A stretch of 58,074 nt of DNA from Puniceicoccaceae bacterium K14 (GCA_022538095.1 JAKYXN010000037.1:1-58074), one strand, 5' to 3'. Shown: positions 47,022-56,006, counted from the first letter of the stretch. The notes: generated by a model not told the origin, from the sequence alone. A program made the numbers and translations.

Positions 47022-47735
47022 TTAAAATCGTTGCCCGCGCAATCCACTTAGAGCGTTAACCGAACTCAGCAACAAGGGCCCTTCCGAGTAAAGCCGAAGC
47101 GCTGCTCCAACACCCGCCTGAATCCCCAACGCCCGAGCCTTAGCCAACTGAAGTTCTACATAATCCATGTTTGCCACTTGGCTGGCATGACAATTCATCA
47201 GTGTCGTCCATTTGTCTATATGGCCAGACACATCCAACAAAAACGGTGTCAGTCCACTATCCTCAGTCGCTCCACTGGTGATCTCGTAGAATAATATCAA
47301 TTGAGAGCTATGCGGCTCAAAATCTTCTAAGCCCGGTGTCTTTCCATATCGAGCCAAACGAAAGGCATCCCTCACAAGAAGACTCGTTTCGCGATGATCC
47401 GGATGCTGGTTCAAGTGCCCAGTCGGAGCCAAAACATAGTGAGGCTTAAAACGTCGAATCGCAGACGCTGCCAAAAGCACCATTTCTCGATCCGCTCGTA
47501 TTTGAGTATCCCCCTTCGTTTCAGGGAAACGAATATCGGCATTGGCCAATGCGGCCGCCGCCCTCGCTTCAGCCTCGCGGGTCTTAGCATCGCCTTGAGT
47601 CCCAGCCTCGCCCCTAGACAACACGTTCCACTCCAGATGAGCTCCCTGTTCAGCGGCATCGATTAAGAATGGGCCACACCCGAATTCGATATCATCTGGG
47701 TGGGCGCCAAAAACTAGGATTCGCTTACCATTCAT
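47022..47735 (-). CDS. bshB1: GlcNAc-malate deacetylase of bacillithiol synthesis
   Basis: 237 residues from ATG 47735 ('MNGKRILVFGAHPDDIEFGC'); the open frame extends to 47780, but that part overlaps the upstream gene. Zinc motif AHPDD is followed by 'PTGHLNQHPDHRETSLLV', the second metal/His motif of PIG-L-fold deacetylases. The spacing and 'GTQGDAKTREAEARAAA' are as in BshB1. It removes acetate from GlcNAc-malate to give GlcN-malate. It overlaps the upstream BshC-like gene by 11 bases. Confidence 0.92.
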   Translation of the reverse strand: MNGKRILVFGAHPDDIEFGCGPFLIDAAEQGAHLEWNVLSRGEAGTQGDAKTREAEARAAAALANADIRFPETKGDTQIRADREMVLLAASAIRRFKPHYVLAPTGHLNQHPDHRETSLLVRDAFRLARYGKTPGLEDFEPHSSQLILFYEITSGATEDSGLTPFLLDVSGHIDKWTTLMNCHASQVANMDYVELQLAKARALGIQAGVGAALRLYSEGPLLLSSVNALSGLRGQRF

Positions 47736-48504
47736 GTTTGCACTCAACATACGCTTCACCAGATCGTTCGATTTCATCACGTTTCACAAATTCAATTTCG
47801 GGAGCTTCATCGGTGTTTAGGTACTGAATTTCGCCTGCTCCAGCTATGTAATGAGTACAGTGCAAAATCGACTGCATCCAGCGGAGACGTGTATCTCGTG
47901 TCGGACTGATTTGACTCTTCTTCACCTCGTCTACCGGAACCTCAATATAGCGATTTCCTCCTTTATACAGATAGTATCCTCCCTCTCGAAAACGAGCTCT
48001 TACAATTTCGCCTTCATAGGGCGTATCTAAAAAATAATCATCTACATCAATCGCGTTTTCACGGATTTTGGCATCGCTAGACCTGACAATCTCAATCCCT
48101 TCCAATAACCCCATCCCTTCGTACATTCTAAGACAGAAGTCGACTACGTCATAAGAATCGATCGACGAAAATAATTCTACCCACTGAGGCTCTACCAAAT
48201 TAGGCAATTGTCTCCGAGCCTTAGCCTGCCAATCAGGCTTAATCGTCTTACAATAGAGTGGTGAATACAATTTCTGGATCTTATTGGAAAATTCAAAGTT
48301 GATTCGCTCTACCTTTTTCGAATGGCGGTTTGTCAAAATCGCATTCGTTTCGCGATGATCGTGGTCACTGTCGTGAAGAAAAAATACAATACGCCCTCCT
48401 ATCTCCGACTGCAATCTCCGAGCAGTCTTGATTTTAGAAAAGACAAATCGATTTGGGAAAATTCCACAAGGCTGTTGGCCAAAGCAGATAATCGGCTCCG
48501 TCAT
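47725..48504 (-). CDS. Minimal BshC-like protein (putative bacillithiol cysteine ligase)
   Basis: 259 residues from ATG 48504, which overlaps the symporter stop as ATGA. Three blocks resemble BshC in order: 'IICFGQQPCGIFPNRFVF' (BshC 'GQQ.GL.TGPLYT'), 'VFFLHDSDHDHRETN' (BshC 'FW.A.EDHD.DEIN', residues 44-52 here) and 'THYIAGAGEIQYLN' (BshC 'FIAGPGEINYW', residues 220-229). 'FREGGYYLYKGGNRYIEV' also resembles a BshC segment. BshC is normally about 540 residues with a C-terminal coiled-coil dimerisation domain; here the chain ends 30 residues after the third block and has no N-terminal extension. Placement next to bshB1 and bshA supports the role. The similarity is from recollection of BshC sequences and is not a database result. 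Confidence 0.7.
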   Translation of the reverse strand: MTEPIICFGQQPCGIFPNRFVFSKIKTARRLQSEIGGRIVFFLHDSDHDHRETNAILTNRHSKKVERINFEFSNKIQKLYSPLYCKTIKPDWQAKARRQLPNLVEPQWVELFSSIDSYDVVDFCLRMYEGMGLLEGIEIVRSSDAKIRENAIDVDDYFLDTPYEGEIVRARFREGGYYLYKGGNRYIEVPVDEVKKSQISPTRDTRLRWMQSILHCTHYIAGAGEIQYLNTDEAPEIEFVKRDEIERSGEAYVECKHEW

Positions 48505-50198
48505 GAATTCAACCGCCTTCCTATCATTGGCTGTAAGGCCAAGCTCAACACGATCACAAGGAAACAAGCGATCATGTTGTACCACAAGTAACCAATTTCA
48601 ATGATATGAGAAAAATAAAGGAAGAGGACGGTTAGCTGTGCAATCAATGCGGACAGGAACGCAGCATTCGCCTTGATGCGTTTTATAAAAAACGCAGCTA
48701 AGAACAAACCAAGGACAGTCCCGTAAAAAAGGGAGCCGACTATATTCACGGCCTCTATCAAACTCTCAACCATACTAGCGAAAAGCGCGAACACGATGGC
48801 TATGCCGCCCCAGATTCCAGTAAAAACTCGAGAAGCCTTTACATAGTGCTCCTCGCTTTTCTCCTTCACAAAATGGCTTTGATAAAAATCAACAGTAGAG
48901 ATCGTCGCCAAGGCACTCAATTCCGAAGCAGTCGACGACATCGCCGCGCTTAAAATCACCGCAACCAACAGGCCGATCAAACCAATTGGTAGCTCATTGA
49001 GTATAAAATGTATAAATACAAAATCGGAGTCTTTCATGCCCTGCTCGCCTGCTCCACTCGCGATATATTCGCGTACCGCCGAACGGGACTCTCGAACTAC
49101 CTGTCCCACTTCCTTTAGGGCTTCCTTCGCCGCTTCCTCGGCCAGAACATCACCAGACCTCATCGCAGCGACATAGTCTTCTAAAATTACTTTCTGATTT
49201 TCAAAATCGGCCTCAAATCGATCCTCAACCCCCTGGTAGGCACTAGGATCGCCTTCAATGCTTTGTTCAATAATCGAAGTCGGCAAAAAAGTAGCGGGTG
49301 GTTTCTCCCATTGATAGAAGACAAAAACCAACACTCCTAGAAGCAGAATCATAAACTGCATCGGAACTTTCAAAAGTGCATTGAACATTAAGCCAAGACG
49401 ACTCTCGCGCACTGAGTTACCCGACATGTAGCGTTGTGCTTGAGATTGGTCCGTCCCGAAGTAAGATAGCGATAGAAAAAAACCGCCCAACAAGCCAGAC
49501 CAGAGCGTATAGCGTTTATCCAAGTCAAAGGAAAGGTCCACAACATTCAGACGCCCAAGAGCGCCAGCAATACTCAGATTTTCTCCAAACCCTGCGTATC
49601 CTGATATTTTATACACGACAATTCCAAAGGCAATCGCCATTCCACTCAAAATAACCGTCATCTGGTATTTATGAGTCAAACTCACCGCATGGGATCCGCC
49701 AGTCACCGTATAAAGAATAACAGCAACACCTACACCAATCACGGTTGTGTTCATATCCCAACCAAGCACACTCGTTAAAATAATCGACGGCGCGTAGATT
49801 GTAATACCAGCCGAAAACCCACGCTGTATTAAGAAAATAACACTACCCAAAGTACGGGTTTTGGAATCAAAACGGTGTTCGAGAAACTCGTAGACTGAAC
49901 ATAAGTCCAGTTTGTAATACATCGGTACAAAAACGATCGATATCAAAATCAAGGCTAGCGGCATGCCAAAGTAATTTTGCACGAAAGCCATACCACTATC
50001 GAAGGCTAAGCCAGGAGTGGAAAGAAAGGTAATCGCACTGGCTTGCGTCGCCATGACCGACAAACCAATCGTACCCCAACCGTTTGAATGTCCCTTTAGA
50101 AAATCATCCAAGTTGTGATCATTGCGCGTTTTCCATATCCCGAAAAAAACGATGGAAAGCAACGTTGCGCTTAAAACGACAATATCCAACCCACTCAT
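48501..50198 (-). CDS. Sodium:solute symporter (SSS family)
   Basis: 565 residues with about 13 membrane helices, of SSF/SGLT type: 'IGLSVMATQASAITFLSTPGLAF' and 'YFGTDQSQAQRYMSG' are recognisable. A soluble insertion of about 95 residues ('DRFEADFENQKVILEDYVAA' and beyond), predicted helical, sits between two late helices. The solute is unknown. Genes of this kind are found beside bshC and PIG-L genes in Bacteroidota as well. It is coupled to the BshC-like gene by ATGA, so import may be linked to bacillithiol metabolism. Confidence 0.88.
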   Translation of the reverse strand: MSGLDIVVLSATLLSIVFFGIWKTRNDHNLDDFLKGHSNGWGTIGLSVMATQASAITFLSTPGLAFDSGMAFVQNYFGMPLALILISIVFVPMYYKLDLCSVYEFLEHRFDSKTRTLGSVIFLIQRGFSAGITIYAPSIILTSVLGWDMNTTVIGVGVAVILYTVTGGSHAVSLTHKYQMTVILSGMAIAFGIVVYKISGYAGFGENLSIAGALGRLNVVDLSFDLDKRYTLWSGLLGGFFLSLSYFGTDQSQAQRYMSGNSVRESRLGLMFNALLKVPMQFMILLLGVLVFVFYQWEKPPATFLPTSIIEQSIEGDPSAYQGVEDRFEADFENQKVILEDYVAAMRSGDVLAEEAAKEALKEVGQVVRESRSAVREYIASGAGEQGMKDSDFVFIHFILNELPIGLIGLLVAVILSAAMSSTASELSALATISTVDFYQSHFVKEKSEEHYVKASRVFTGIWGGIAIVFALFASMVESLIEAVNIVGSLFYGTVLGLFLAAFFIKRIKANAAFLSALIAQLTVLFLYFSHIIEIGYLWYNMIACFLVIVLSLALQPMIGRRLNS

Positions 50199-50214
50199 AC
50201 CTGAAAAACACTCA

Positions 50215-50358
50215 CTAGCTAAAATGCCTCGTCATCCAGACGAAGAAAACAATCTGCGCGGCTAATGCAGCCATCACAAATACGTATAGAGTGTTCCACC
50301 TCTGGACTTCCTCTTTTTCGGACCCCGCGTCAGCGTTATCGATCAAATCAGTTTTCAT
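50215..50358 (-). CDS. 47-residue single-pass membrane protein
   Basis: A small gene with ATG 50358, overlapping the end of the PIG-L gene by 11 bases, and stop at 50215, 16 bases before the symporter start. The product has an acidic N-terminus ('MKTDLIDNADAGSEKEEVQR') and one membrane helix at about residues 24-42 ('YVFVMAALAAQIVFFVW'). It is probably a small accessory subunit of the symporter; small partners are known for some SSS transporters (such as YhdT-PanF). The overlap with its neighbours argues that it is a real gene. Confidence 0.65.
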   Translation of the reverse strand: MKTDLIDNADAGSEKEEVQRWNTLYVFVMAALAAQIVFFVWMTRHFS

Positions 50359-52864
50359 GGCCGAGAGATATTAAATTCACAAATAATCGAATTGCTCCGG
50401 AATTGCCTTCCGGAAGTTGTCTAAAAAAGGAAAGCCCGGTATAGGCATACCACCCTTTCCCATACTGAGCGACGAGTAGACCACCATCCTTAGGCGACTC
50501 TCCCCTATCGTTCGCGGAAACTAATGCATCATACTTGTCATCCCAGCTTGAGGCATAGTACAAACCGCGCTCTTGTATCCAATCGTCGAAATCGCTTTTC
50601 GTTATCTTATTGGGAGTGTTAAACACAGGATGCTCTGCCTTCAAAATTCGCATTTCCACCTTTTCCTCAGAAACCCTGTCGCGAGACAACTGAATGGGAT
50701 ATGGCGATGAGAATTTCGATTTCGATCGGAAACTGGTTGTGTTGAATTGAGAGATCAATGTCCCACCATTCTTCACATAAGCAGTTAGAAATTCGAATGC
50801 TCGGTCTAAGCCAACATGTGCATCAAATGCTCGAGGACCCAAAATAACTGTGTCGTATTTCTGTAAATCAGTCGTAGTGATATTGGGTATTTCAATACGA
50901 TCAACGTCGTAGCCAATTCGCTCCAAGGTATCAGGAACCGTATCGCCTACACCTTCGATACAAGCTATTTTGTTCCCTGCTCGGGCAAGGTCGAGACGAA
51001 CCAGTTTCGTTTTCGCCTGGCTCAATATCGCATGCCGACCAATGTGTTCATACTCAATATTCTTCGAATCCAAATCAAACCGCTTTCCACTATCTGACAA
51101 CACGCTAAAAGTCACATTCGCTTCAGACGCTCCCGCTGGAGGCGTTACCTTTACGGTAACGACTTGGCTCGTTTCCTTCTGAGGTATCGATACAGCTGCA
51201 TTCTCAATATCAACAACCCAATCCTTCGAAACCTCCATCTGCAAAGTTCCATTGAAATCATCCACATTACTCGTAAGCGTAAGGTCAATCTCCTTAGGAG
51301 TACCGTCTTGAAAAACCAAGACAGAAGCATCTGCGTGCAAAACAAATTCTGGCCGAATAGACACTGGAAAATGAACTTCACCCTTAACAGGGTCACTGAC
51401 TACTTGAATAGCCGGAGTCCTCAATTCGATCAATTGTCCTTCAATCTCGATTTCTGACACAACTTCGATTGCAGTAGGGATATCATGTAATTCCAACAAC
51501 CTGTCATTATCAAAGTAGTACAATCCAGAACTAGGCTCCTTTTCGAGCCAATAAGGCTGTGTCAAAGCCACGTTCTCAGACAACTTCAATTGAAGTGCAA
51601 CGTTTTCAGAAACATCCGAACGCAAGGTCTCATTCATGCCATCGACTCCCGCGAGTTCAGTTAACTCCGGCCAAGCGCCACTATCAAATAATCTTGCCTG
51701 AACACTCCGAACAATCGCTCTAATTGGGGACCGATTGTTTAATTCAACTTGTAAATCAGACTTCTGTCCCGGGGTTAAGTAGGCAGTCGAAGATCGAGCT
51801 TCAATATGAAGCCCCATCGCAGCAGCGATAATTTCGTGCAGATTTTTTCGCTTCGCTTCAGTTTCACGACTCAATGGCAATTTTTGAAAAATCGGATCCA
51901 GCTTAAGCAAGTCCGGCACACTCTTCCACGGAGCAGAGTGATCGAACTGTTCAATCACCTTGGACAACAATAAATCGATTTCGCCGCCTTCAGCATAGCG
52001 AGCCCAAGTGGTATCAACCCCACTCAAAAAGTCGCCATCCCCCGCATCGCCATCCAAAAGAACGAGACGTTCTAATTGCCCGCCACGCCGGCCTGCTCGG
52101 CCAAAGCCTTGGCTTTTATGCATACTACGACTTTGCGCAGAAATCTCTGTGTACGACGTTCCTAAATACGGGTTATAACGTCCGATTTCAAGCTCGATAA
52201 TTTCACGTTCTTCTTCGTCAAGCCCAACGGAACTACGTCCATAGCCATTCCAGTAAATACGCTTCGCCTGATGCGTCCCAAGTTGTTCAAGTTGTTCAGG
52301 AAAAGCGTTCGGGTCCGCAGCCAAATTAAACGCTTTAAGCGCCAATTGAGCGGAAACCGTATGGTGTCCATGAGTTCGTCGTCCCAAATCAGGGTCGAAA
52401 CGAGTGATAATCACGTCAGGCTTATAACTCCGTACCGCATAGACCACATCGCCAAGGACCTCGTCTTCTTGCCAATTTTCCAAGGTATCCTCAGGGTTCT
52501 TAGAATATCCAAAGTCTCGAGCTCGAGTAAAAAGCTGCTTGGCTCCGTCTATCTGACGCGCTTGCAATAATTCGTTTGTTCGGATTAGTCCGAGCCCTTC
52601 TTTAAGCTCCGGTCCGATCAGGTTTTGTCCACCACCTCCACGGGTCAGCGACAAATAAGCAGTATCCAGTTTTTCATTCTGAGAGAGATAAGTTAACAAC
52701 GCAGTATTTTCATCATCTGGATGAGCGGCTACAAACAGCACAGAGCCCACCGTATTTAGCTTTTCTAACTCGAGAAGCAGTTCCGAAGATGTAAGAGATT
52801 GGCTACTACCCATACTCGTTAAAAAAATGCCGCTAAAAAATAGGAGAATTCGAACAGGGTTCAT
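50348..52864 (-). CDS. Large exported PIG-L (LmbE-like) hydrolase
   Basis: 838 residues with signal peptide 'ILLFFSGIFLTSMGSSQ'. The N-terminal 250 residues are a PIG-L/GlcNAc deacetylase domain: 'VLFVAAHPDDENTALLTYLS', 'SLTRGGGGQNLIGPEL', 'VIITRFDPDLGRRTHGHHT' (second zinc motif). The central part resembles NEW3-like beta domains, and the C-terminal ~200 residues resemble a Rossmann/GATase-like region ('YDTVILGPRAFDAHVGL'). It is exported, so it acts on extracellular or periplasmic amide-linked sugars. It is the first gene of the bacillithiol operon. It may release amino sugars or act as an amidase on thiol-sugar conjugates. Confidence 0.85.
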   Translation of the reverse strand: MNPVRILLFFSGIFLTSMGSSQSLTSSELLLELEKLNTVGSVLFVAAHPDDENTALLTYLSQNEKLDTAYLSLTRGGGGQNLIGPELKEGLGLIRTNELLQARQIDGAKQLFTRARDFGYSKNPEDTLENWQEDEVLGDVVYAVRSYKPDVIITRFDPDLGRRTHGHHTVSAQLALKAFNLAADPNAFPEQLEQLGTHQAKRIYWNGYGRSSVGLDEEEREIIELEIGRYNPYLGTSYTEISAQSRSMHKSQGFGRAGRRGGQLERLVLLDGDAGDGDFLSGVDTTWARYAEGGEIDLLLSKVIEQFDHSAPWKSVPDLLKLDPIFQKLPLSRETEAKRKNLHEIIAAAMGLHIEARSSTAYLTPGQKSDLQVELNNRSPIRAIVRSVQARLFDSGAWPELTELAGVDGMNETLRSDVSENVALQLKLSENVALTQPYWLEKEPSSGLYYFDNDRLLELHDIPTAIEVVSEIEIEGQLIELRTPAIQVVSDPVKGEVHFPVSIRPEFVLHADASVLVFQDGTPKEIDLTLTSNVDDFNGTLQMEVSKDWVVDIENAAVSIPQKETSQVVTVKVTPPAGASEANVTFSVLSDSGKRFDLDSKNIEYEHIGRHAILSQAKTKLVRLDLARAGNKIACIEGVGDTVPDTLERIGYDVDRIEIPNITTTDLQKYDTVILGPRAFDAHVGLDRAFEFLTAYVKNGGTLISQFNTTSFRSKSKFSSPYPIQLSRDRVSEEKVEMRILKAEHPVFNTPNKITKSDFDDWIQERGLYYASSWDDKYDALVSANDRGESPKDGGLLVAQYGKGWYAYTGLSFFRQLPEGNSGAIRLFVNLISLGHEN

Positions 52865-53163
52865 AGTAGTTACTCAAAAGATAGATTCACAATAGCGATA
52901 GGCCCTAACAGCGAGCCCTACGTACAAACAATCAAATTGATTGGATTTATTTTGAAGTAATTCGAATTTGTCCAAACTGCCGTCAATAAATCATCATCCG
53001 CCTAAGGGCAGTCGACAACAGTCTCTGTCATAATCAGACCATTCCGGGAGGCATGGCAGTGTTAATCATCGAAAATCACAAGACTGGCAACAATCAAGCT
53101 GATCCGCCACTCGTTCTCGACCTGAGGATGCAGCACGTATGATTCTCAATAAGACAAACGACT

Positions 53164-54288
53164 ATGCCACGCTCAATGCAACAATCACTTATACTCGGCC
53201 TAACCTTTCTAGCTCTCTTCGCAACAAGCGCTCAAGCGGCCTTCACCATCTCGGGCACTTTGGCGAGCGAATCGCCTGGTGGTGTATTGAAGCTACAGCG
53301 AGAAAATCTCGATAAACGTTCACAAACCCTTGAAGGGAAATTGACTATCGCCACAGACCAAACCTTTCAAGAATCATTCGGAGGCCAAGCGGGACTCTTC
53401 ACCCTTATTCTCAGCGACCAATCTAAAATTTCCCTAGCTATCCAAGACGGGCAAGTCATCGAAATTGAAAGCGATCCCCAAAACGCCAATGACTATAACA
53501 TAAATGGGTCCCGAGATACCGAAACCCTACAAGTCTACGAACAATTCCGCAAAGAATCACTCGCTCGTCTTGTCTACCCGCCTAGAGCAATTCTCAGAAA
53601 AGCGAAAACTGAAAACCGAGATAGCGAAACACTCGAAAAACTAGCCCAAGACGAGGTCGACGGTTACAGTGCCCACCTGAAGGAACTCAACGACTTCGTC
53701 ATCGATCAACTCGAGCCTAACGTTGCTCTCTACGCGACCTCTCTTAGATGGGACCCGGATCATCGTATTGCAGAACTCTCCCAAGTTCTCCAGTCCTTTA
53801 CAGATGCAAATCCCGAACTCGATATAACCCAACGCATGCAAGAGAAGCTCGAACGCTTTCGTGCCACCGCTATCGGATCCCGAGCCCCCGCCCTCCAGGG
53901 TGTAGACCTCGATGGCACCCCCCATACACTCGAGCAATACCGAGGAAAGGTCATCCTCGTAGATTTTTGGGCATCCTGGTGCACCCCCTGCCGTGTGGAA
54001 AACCAATTCTATAAGGAACTAATCGAAACATATTCGAAACATGGATTCGATCTATTCGCAGTCAACATGGATACAAGCGTTTCCAGTTGGAAGAGGGCCA
54101 GCCAACGAGATCAAATCACTTGGCCGCAGATATCAGATAGCATGGCCTGGAAATCCCCTTTCGCCTCTGCCTACAACGTAACCGCATTGCCAGCAAACTT
54201 TCTCCTCGACGAACAAGGGAAAATTCTAGCTCGTAACCTCCGTGGCAAACAACTCGAGGCCAAACTAAACGAGCTCCTAACAAACTAG
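53164..54288 (+). CDS. TlpA/ResA-like thioredoxin-fold exported protein
   Basis: 374 residues with signal peptide 'LILGLTFLALFATSAQA'. The first about 220 residues include a DUF4369-like beta domain ('GVLKLQRENLD', 'FTLILSDQSKISLAIQDGQ'). The C-terminal AhpC/TSA-type domain has 'LEQYRGKVILVDFWASWCTP' with redox Cys273 and Cys276 (WCTPC) and a cis-Pro region ('VTALPANFLLDEQGKILA'). It is a periplasmic thiol-disulfide reductase, as in cytochrome c maturation or Bacteroidota TlpA proteins. Confidence 0.9.
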   Translation: MPRSMQQSLILGLTFLALFATSAQAAFTISGTLASESPGGVLKLQRENLDKRSQTLEGKLTIATDQTFQESFGGQAGLFTLILSDQSKISLAIQDGQVIEIESDPQNANDYNINGSRDTETLQVYEQFRKESLARLVYPPRAILRKAKTENRDSETLEKLAQDEVDGYSAHLKELNDFVIDQLEPNVALYATSLRWDPDHRIAELSQVLQSFTDANPELDITQRMQEKLERFRATAIGSRAPALQGVDLDGTPHTLEQYRGKVILVDFWASWCTPCRVENQFYKELIETYSKHGFDLFAVNMDTSVSSWKRASQRDQITWPQISDSMAWKSPFASAYNVTALPANFLLDEQGKILARNLRGKQLEAKLNELLTN

Positions 54289-54473
54289 TAGCCGCTACCT
54301 CCTCCTACAAGGATCAAATTGTATATTTATTTCAAATACATATAACCAAGTACAGGAATAAAAACAAGACAAAGCCCCTTCTATCTAGCCGCAGCTAAGC
54401 GTGATTCACAGCTAGCCACAATTGCAGTGCATTTGATTTTTTTAGAGTCCACTATAACTATCTATACTATAAT

Positions 54474-55289
54474 ATGACGATCGATAATCAATTGAATACA
54501 GTCTCCTTGCTCGGGGCTCTGGTTGCAGATTCTTTGGCTTTGGCTCCACATTGGATCTATGATCCAAGTGCGATTGAAAAAAGCTTTGGCAAAGTCAATG
54601 GGTTGATGAAGCCAGCTGATGGCACGTATCACTTTGGCCAGCCGAAAGGAGGACAGACACACTTGGGCCATCAAACGATTGTTCTCTTCGAGTCCCTTAG
54701 AGACAATGCAGATTTCGCAGAACGGCTCAGGGAATTTTGGGCGAGCTCATCGAGCTACCGAGATCATGCGACAAAGAACTTTCTTGAAGGTGGAAATGAG
54801 CGTTCAGATGAATTAGCAGGAGCGAGCAGGTTGGCTGCTGTCATTGCTGCGGTGCCAACCGATAAAATACGCGATGCGATGCAAGCACAGGTTTTGGTGA
54901 CGCATAGTGAGATCGTAACGAAAGTAGGATTACAGTTTGTATCATTAGCTGAACGACTGGCAAACGGCGACGGAACAAAAGAAGCAGTTGAAAAGGAATT
55001 TGCAGGATCACACACCCTCAATCAGGCGATCGAAGTGGAAGGGAAAGAGCCCTCAGAGGCTTTAGGAATTCTAGGGAGAGATTGCTCTTTAGCATCGGCT
55101 TTGCCCGCAGTTATTTATTTTCTCAGACGTGCAAAGAACTACGAAGAAACTTTGATCGAGAACGTAATGGCAGGAGGCGACAGTGCGTCCCGTGGACTTA
55201 TTCTGGGTGCACTACTAGCAGTGTCCGGTGGAGAAACCTCGATTCCCGAAGAGTGGCGGACGGACCTACAGTATCAAATCAATAACTAG
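54474..55289 (+). CDS. ADP-ribosylglycohydrolase-superfamily protein, metal site altered
   Basis: 271 residues of the DraG-like all-alpha fold: 'TVSLLGALVADSLALAPHWIYDPSAI' near the N-terminus and 'MAGGDSASRGLILGALLAV' near the C-terminus. In active DraG-type enzymes the metal ligands lie in a T-D-D motif and a D-x-D motif (GGDTD). Here they read 'GGQTHLGHQ' and 'GGDSAS', so most ligands are lost. This subgroup ('LAPHWIYDP') appears elsewhere as a non-canonical branch. It probably lacks classical hydrolase activity. The gene for a MOSC-like protein follows after 9 bases. Confidence 0.8.
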   Translation: MTIDNQLNTVSLLGALVADSLALAPHWIYDPSAIEKSFGKVNGLMKPADGTYHFGQPKGGQTHLGHQTIVLFESLRDNADFAERLREFWASSSSYRDHATKNFLEGGNERSDELAGASRLAAVIAAVPTDKIRDAMQAQVLVTHSEIVTKVGLQFVSLAERLANGDGTKEAVEKEFAGSHTLNQAIEVEGKEPSEALGILGRDCSLASALPAVIYFLRRAKNYEETLIENVMAGGDSASRGLILGALLAVSGGETSIPEEWRTDLQYQINN

Positions 55290-55298
55290 ACTAGAGCC

Positions 55299-56006
55299 AT
55301 GCTTTTCTATCAAAACGCAGCAGAATATTTCGAACTGGAGCAGAAGCGCTTGATTGACCGACAGAGTGCAAACCTTCCAGACGAAGGACGAATCACTCGA
55401 CTCATGACTCCTTCTCCTGATCTAAATGAAGACGACCATTTTCCCTATTATTCTCTAACCCATGAGGTCGATTCGTTGGAAGTGGATTACCGTGGGATTG
55501 TCGGAGAACGCCATCAAGCGGTCACTCGTCCGTCAGGGGGGCGCGAACTCAAAGTCTACCCGCGAGGAACAAAGATTCGAGGACATCGCCATCTCTTTGT
55601 GAGCTGTTCATCAGATATTGCAGAGCTTTCACGCCGGATGGGGCTGGAGATCACTGCTGAAATGCTCGGCTTGAATCTCTTAATTGATCGCGAAGATGGC
55701 GAGGATTTTTCAATTACTGAATTACCTGTCGGGACCATGATGCTCCTTGCTGATGAAACGGCTACGAAGCCGGCGAAGCCTCCACTTGCGACCCTTATTA
55801 GCTTTGTGAAACAAGAAGGTTGCGGGATCACAGGAAAATTGATCGCTGACCACTATGGTGACCCAGCTTTAACTCGAAAGTTTCGAGAGGCGACGAAGGA
55901 CCATCGAGGGATACTTTGCAGCGTCGAGTTTCCGGTGGAGGCAACGGTACAGCTCGAAAAAGGGCAGCGCGTTTTCTTCCGTTACTCACGAGGCCTGGCA
56001 CCTTAA
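55299..56006 (+). CDS. MOSC-like domain protein
   Basis: 235 residues. 'AVTRPSGGRELKVYPRGTKIRGHRHLFVSC' resembles the molybdenum cofactor sulfurase C-terminal (MOSC) motif 'R.....R.....G..I.N.R....', and 'EMLGLNLLIDREDGEDFSIT' resembles 'LGENLLV.G..', while 'EGCGITGKLIADHYGDPALTRKF' contains the typical late Cys. MOSC proteins such as YiiM carry or use molybdopterin cofactor. It is paired with the upstream DraG-like gene; the functional link is unclear. Confidence 0.62.
   Translation: MLFYQNAAEYFELEQKRLIDRQSANLPDEGRITRLMTPSPDLNEDDHFPYYSLTHEVDSLEVDYRGIVGERHQAVTRPSGGRELKVYPRGTKIRGHRHLFVSCSSDIAELSRRMGLEITAEMLGLNLLIDREDGEDFSITELPVGTMMLLADETATKPAKPPLATLISFVKQEGCGITGKLIADHYGDPALTRKFREATKDHRGILCSVEFPVEATVQLEKGQRVFFRYSRGLAP

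Noticed and set aside
53053-53142. 29-codon open frame before the TlpA-like gene with GGGAGG just before its ATG
   Set aside because: The GGGAGG is only one base from the ATG, too close for good initiation, the peptide has no features and the region also serves the divergent PIG-L promoter. A leader peptide cannot be excluded.
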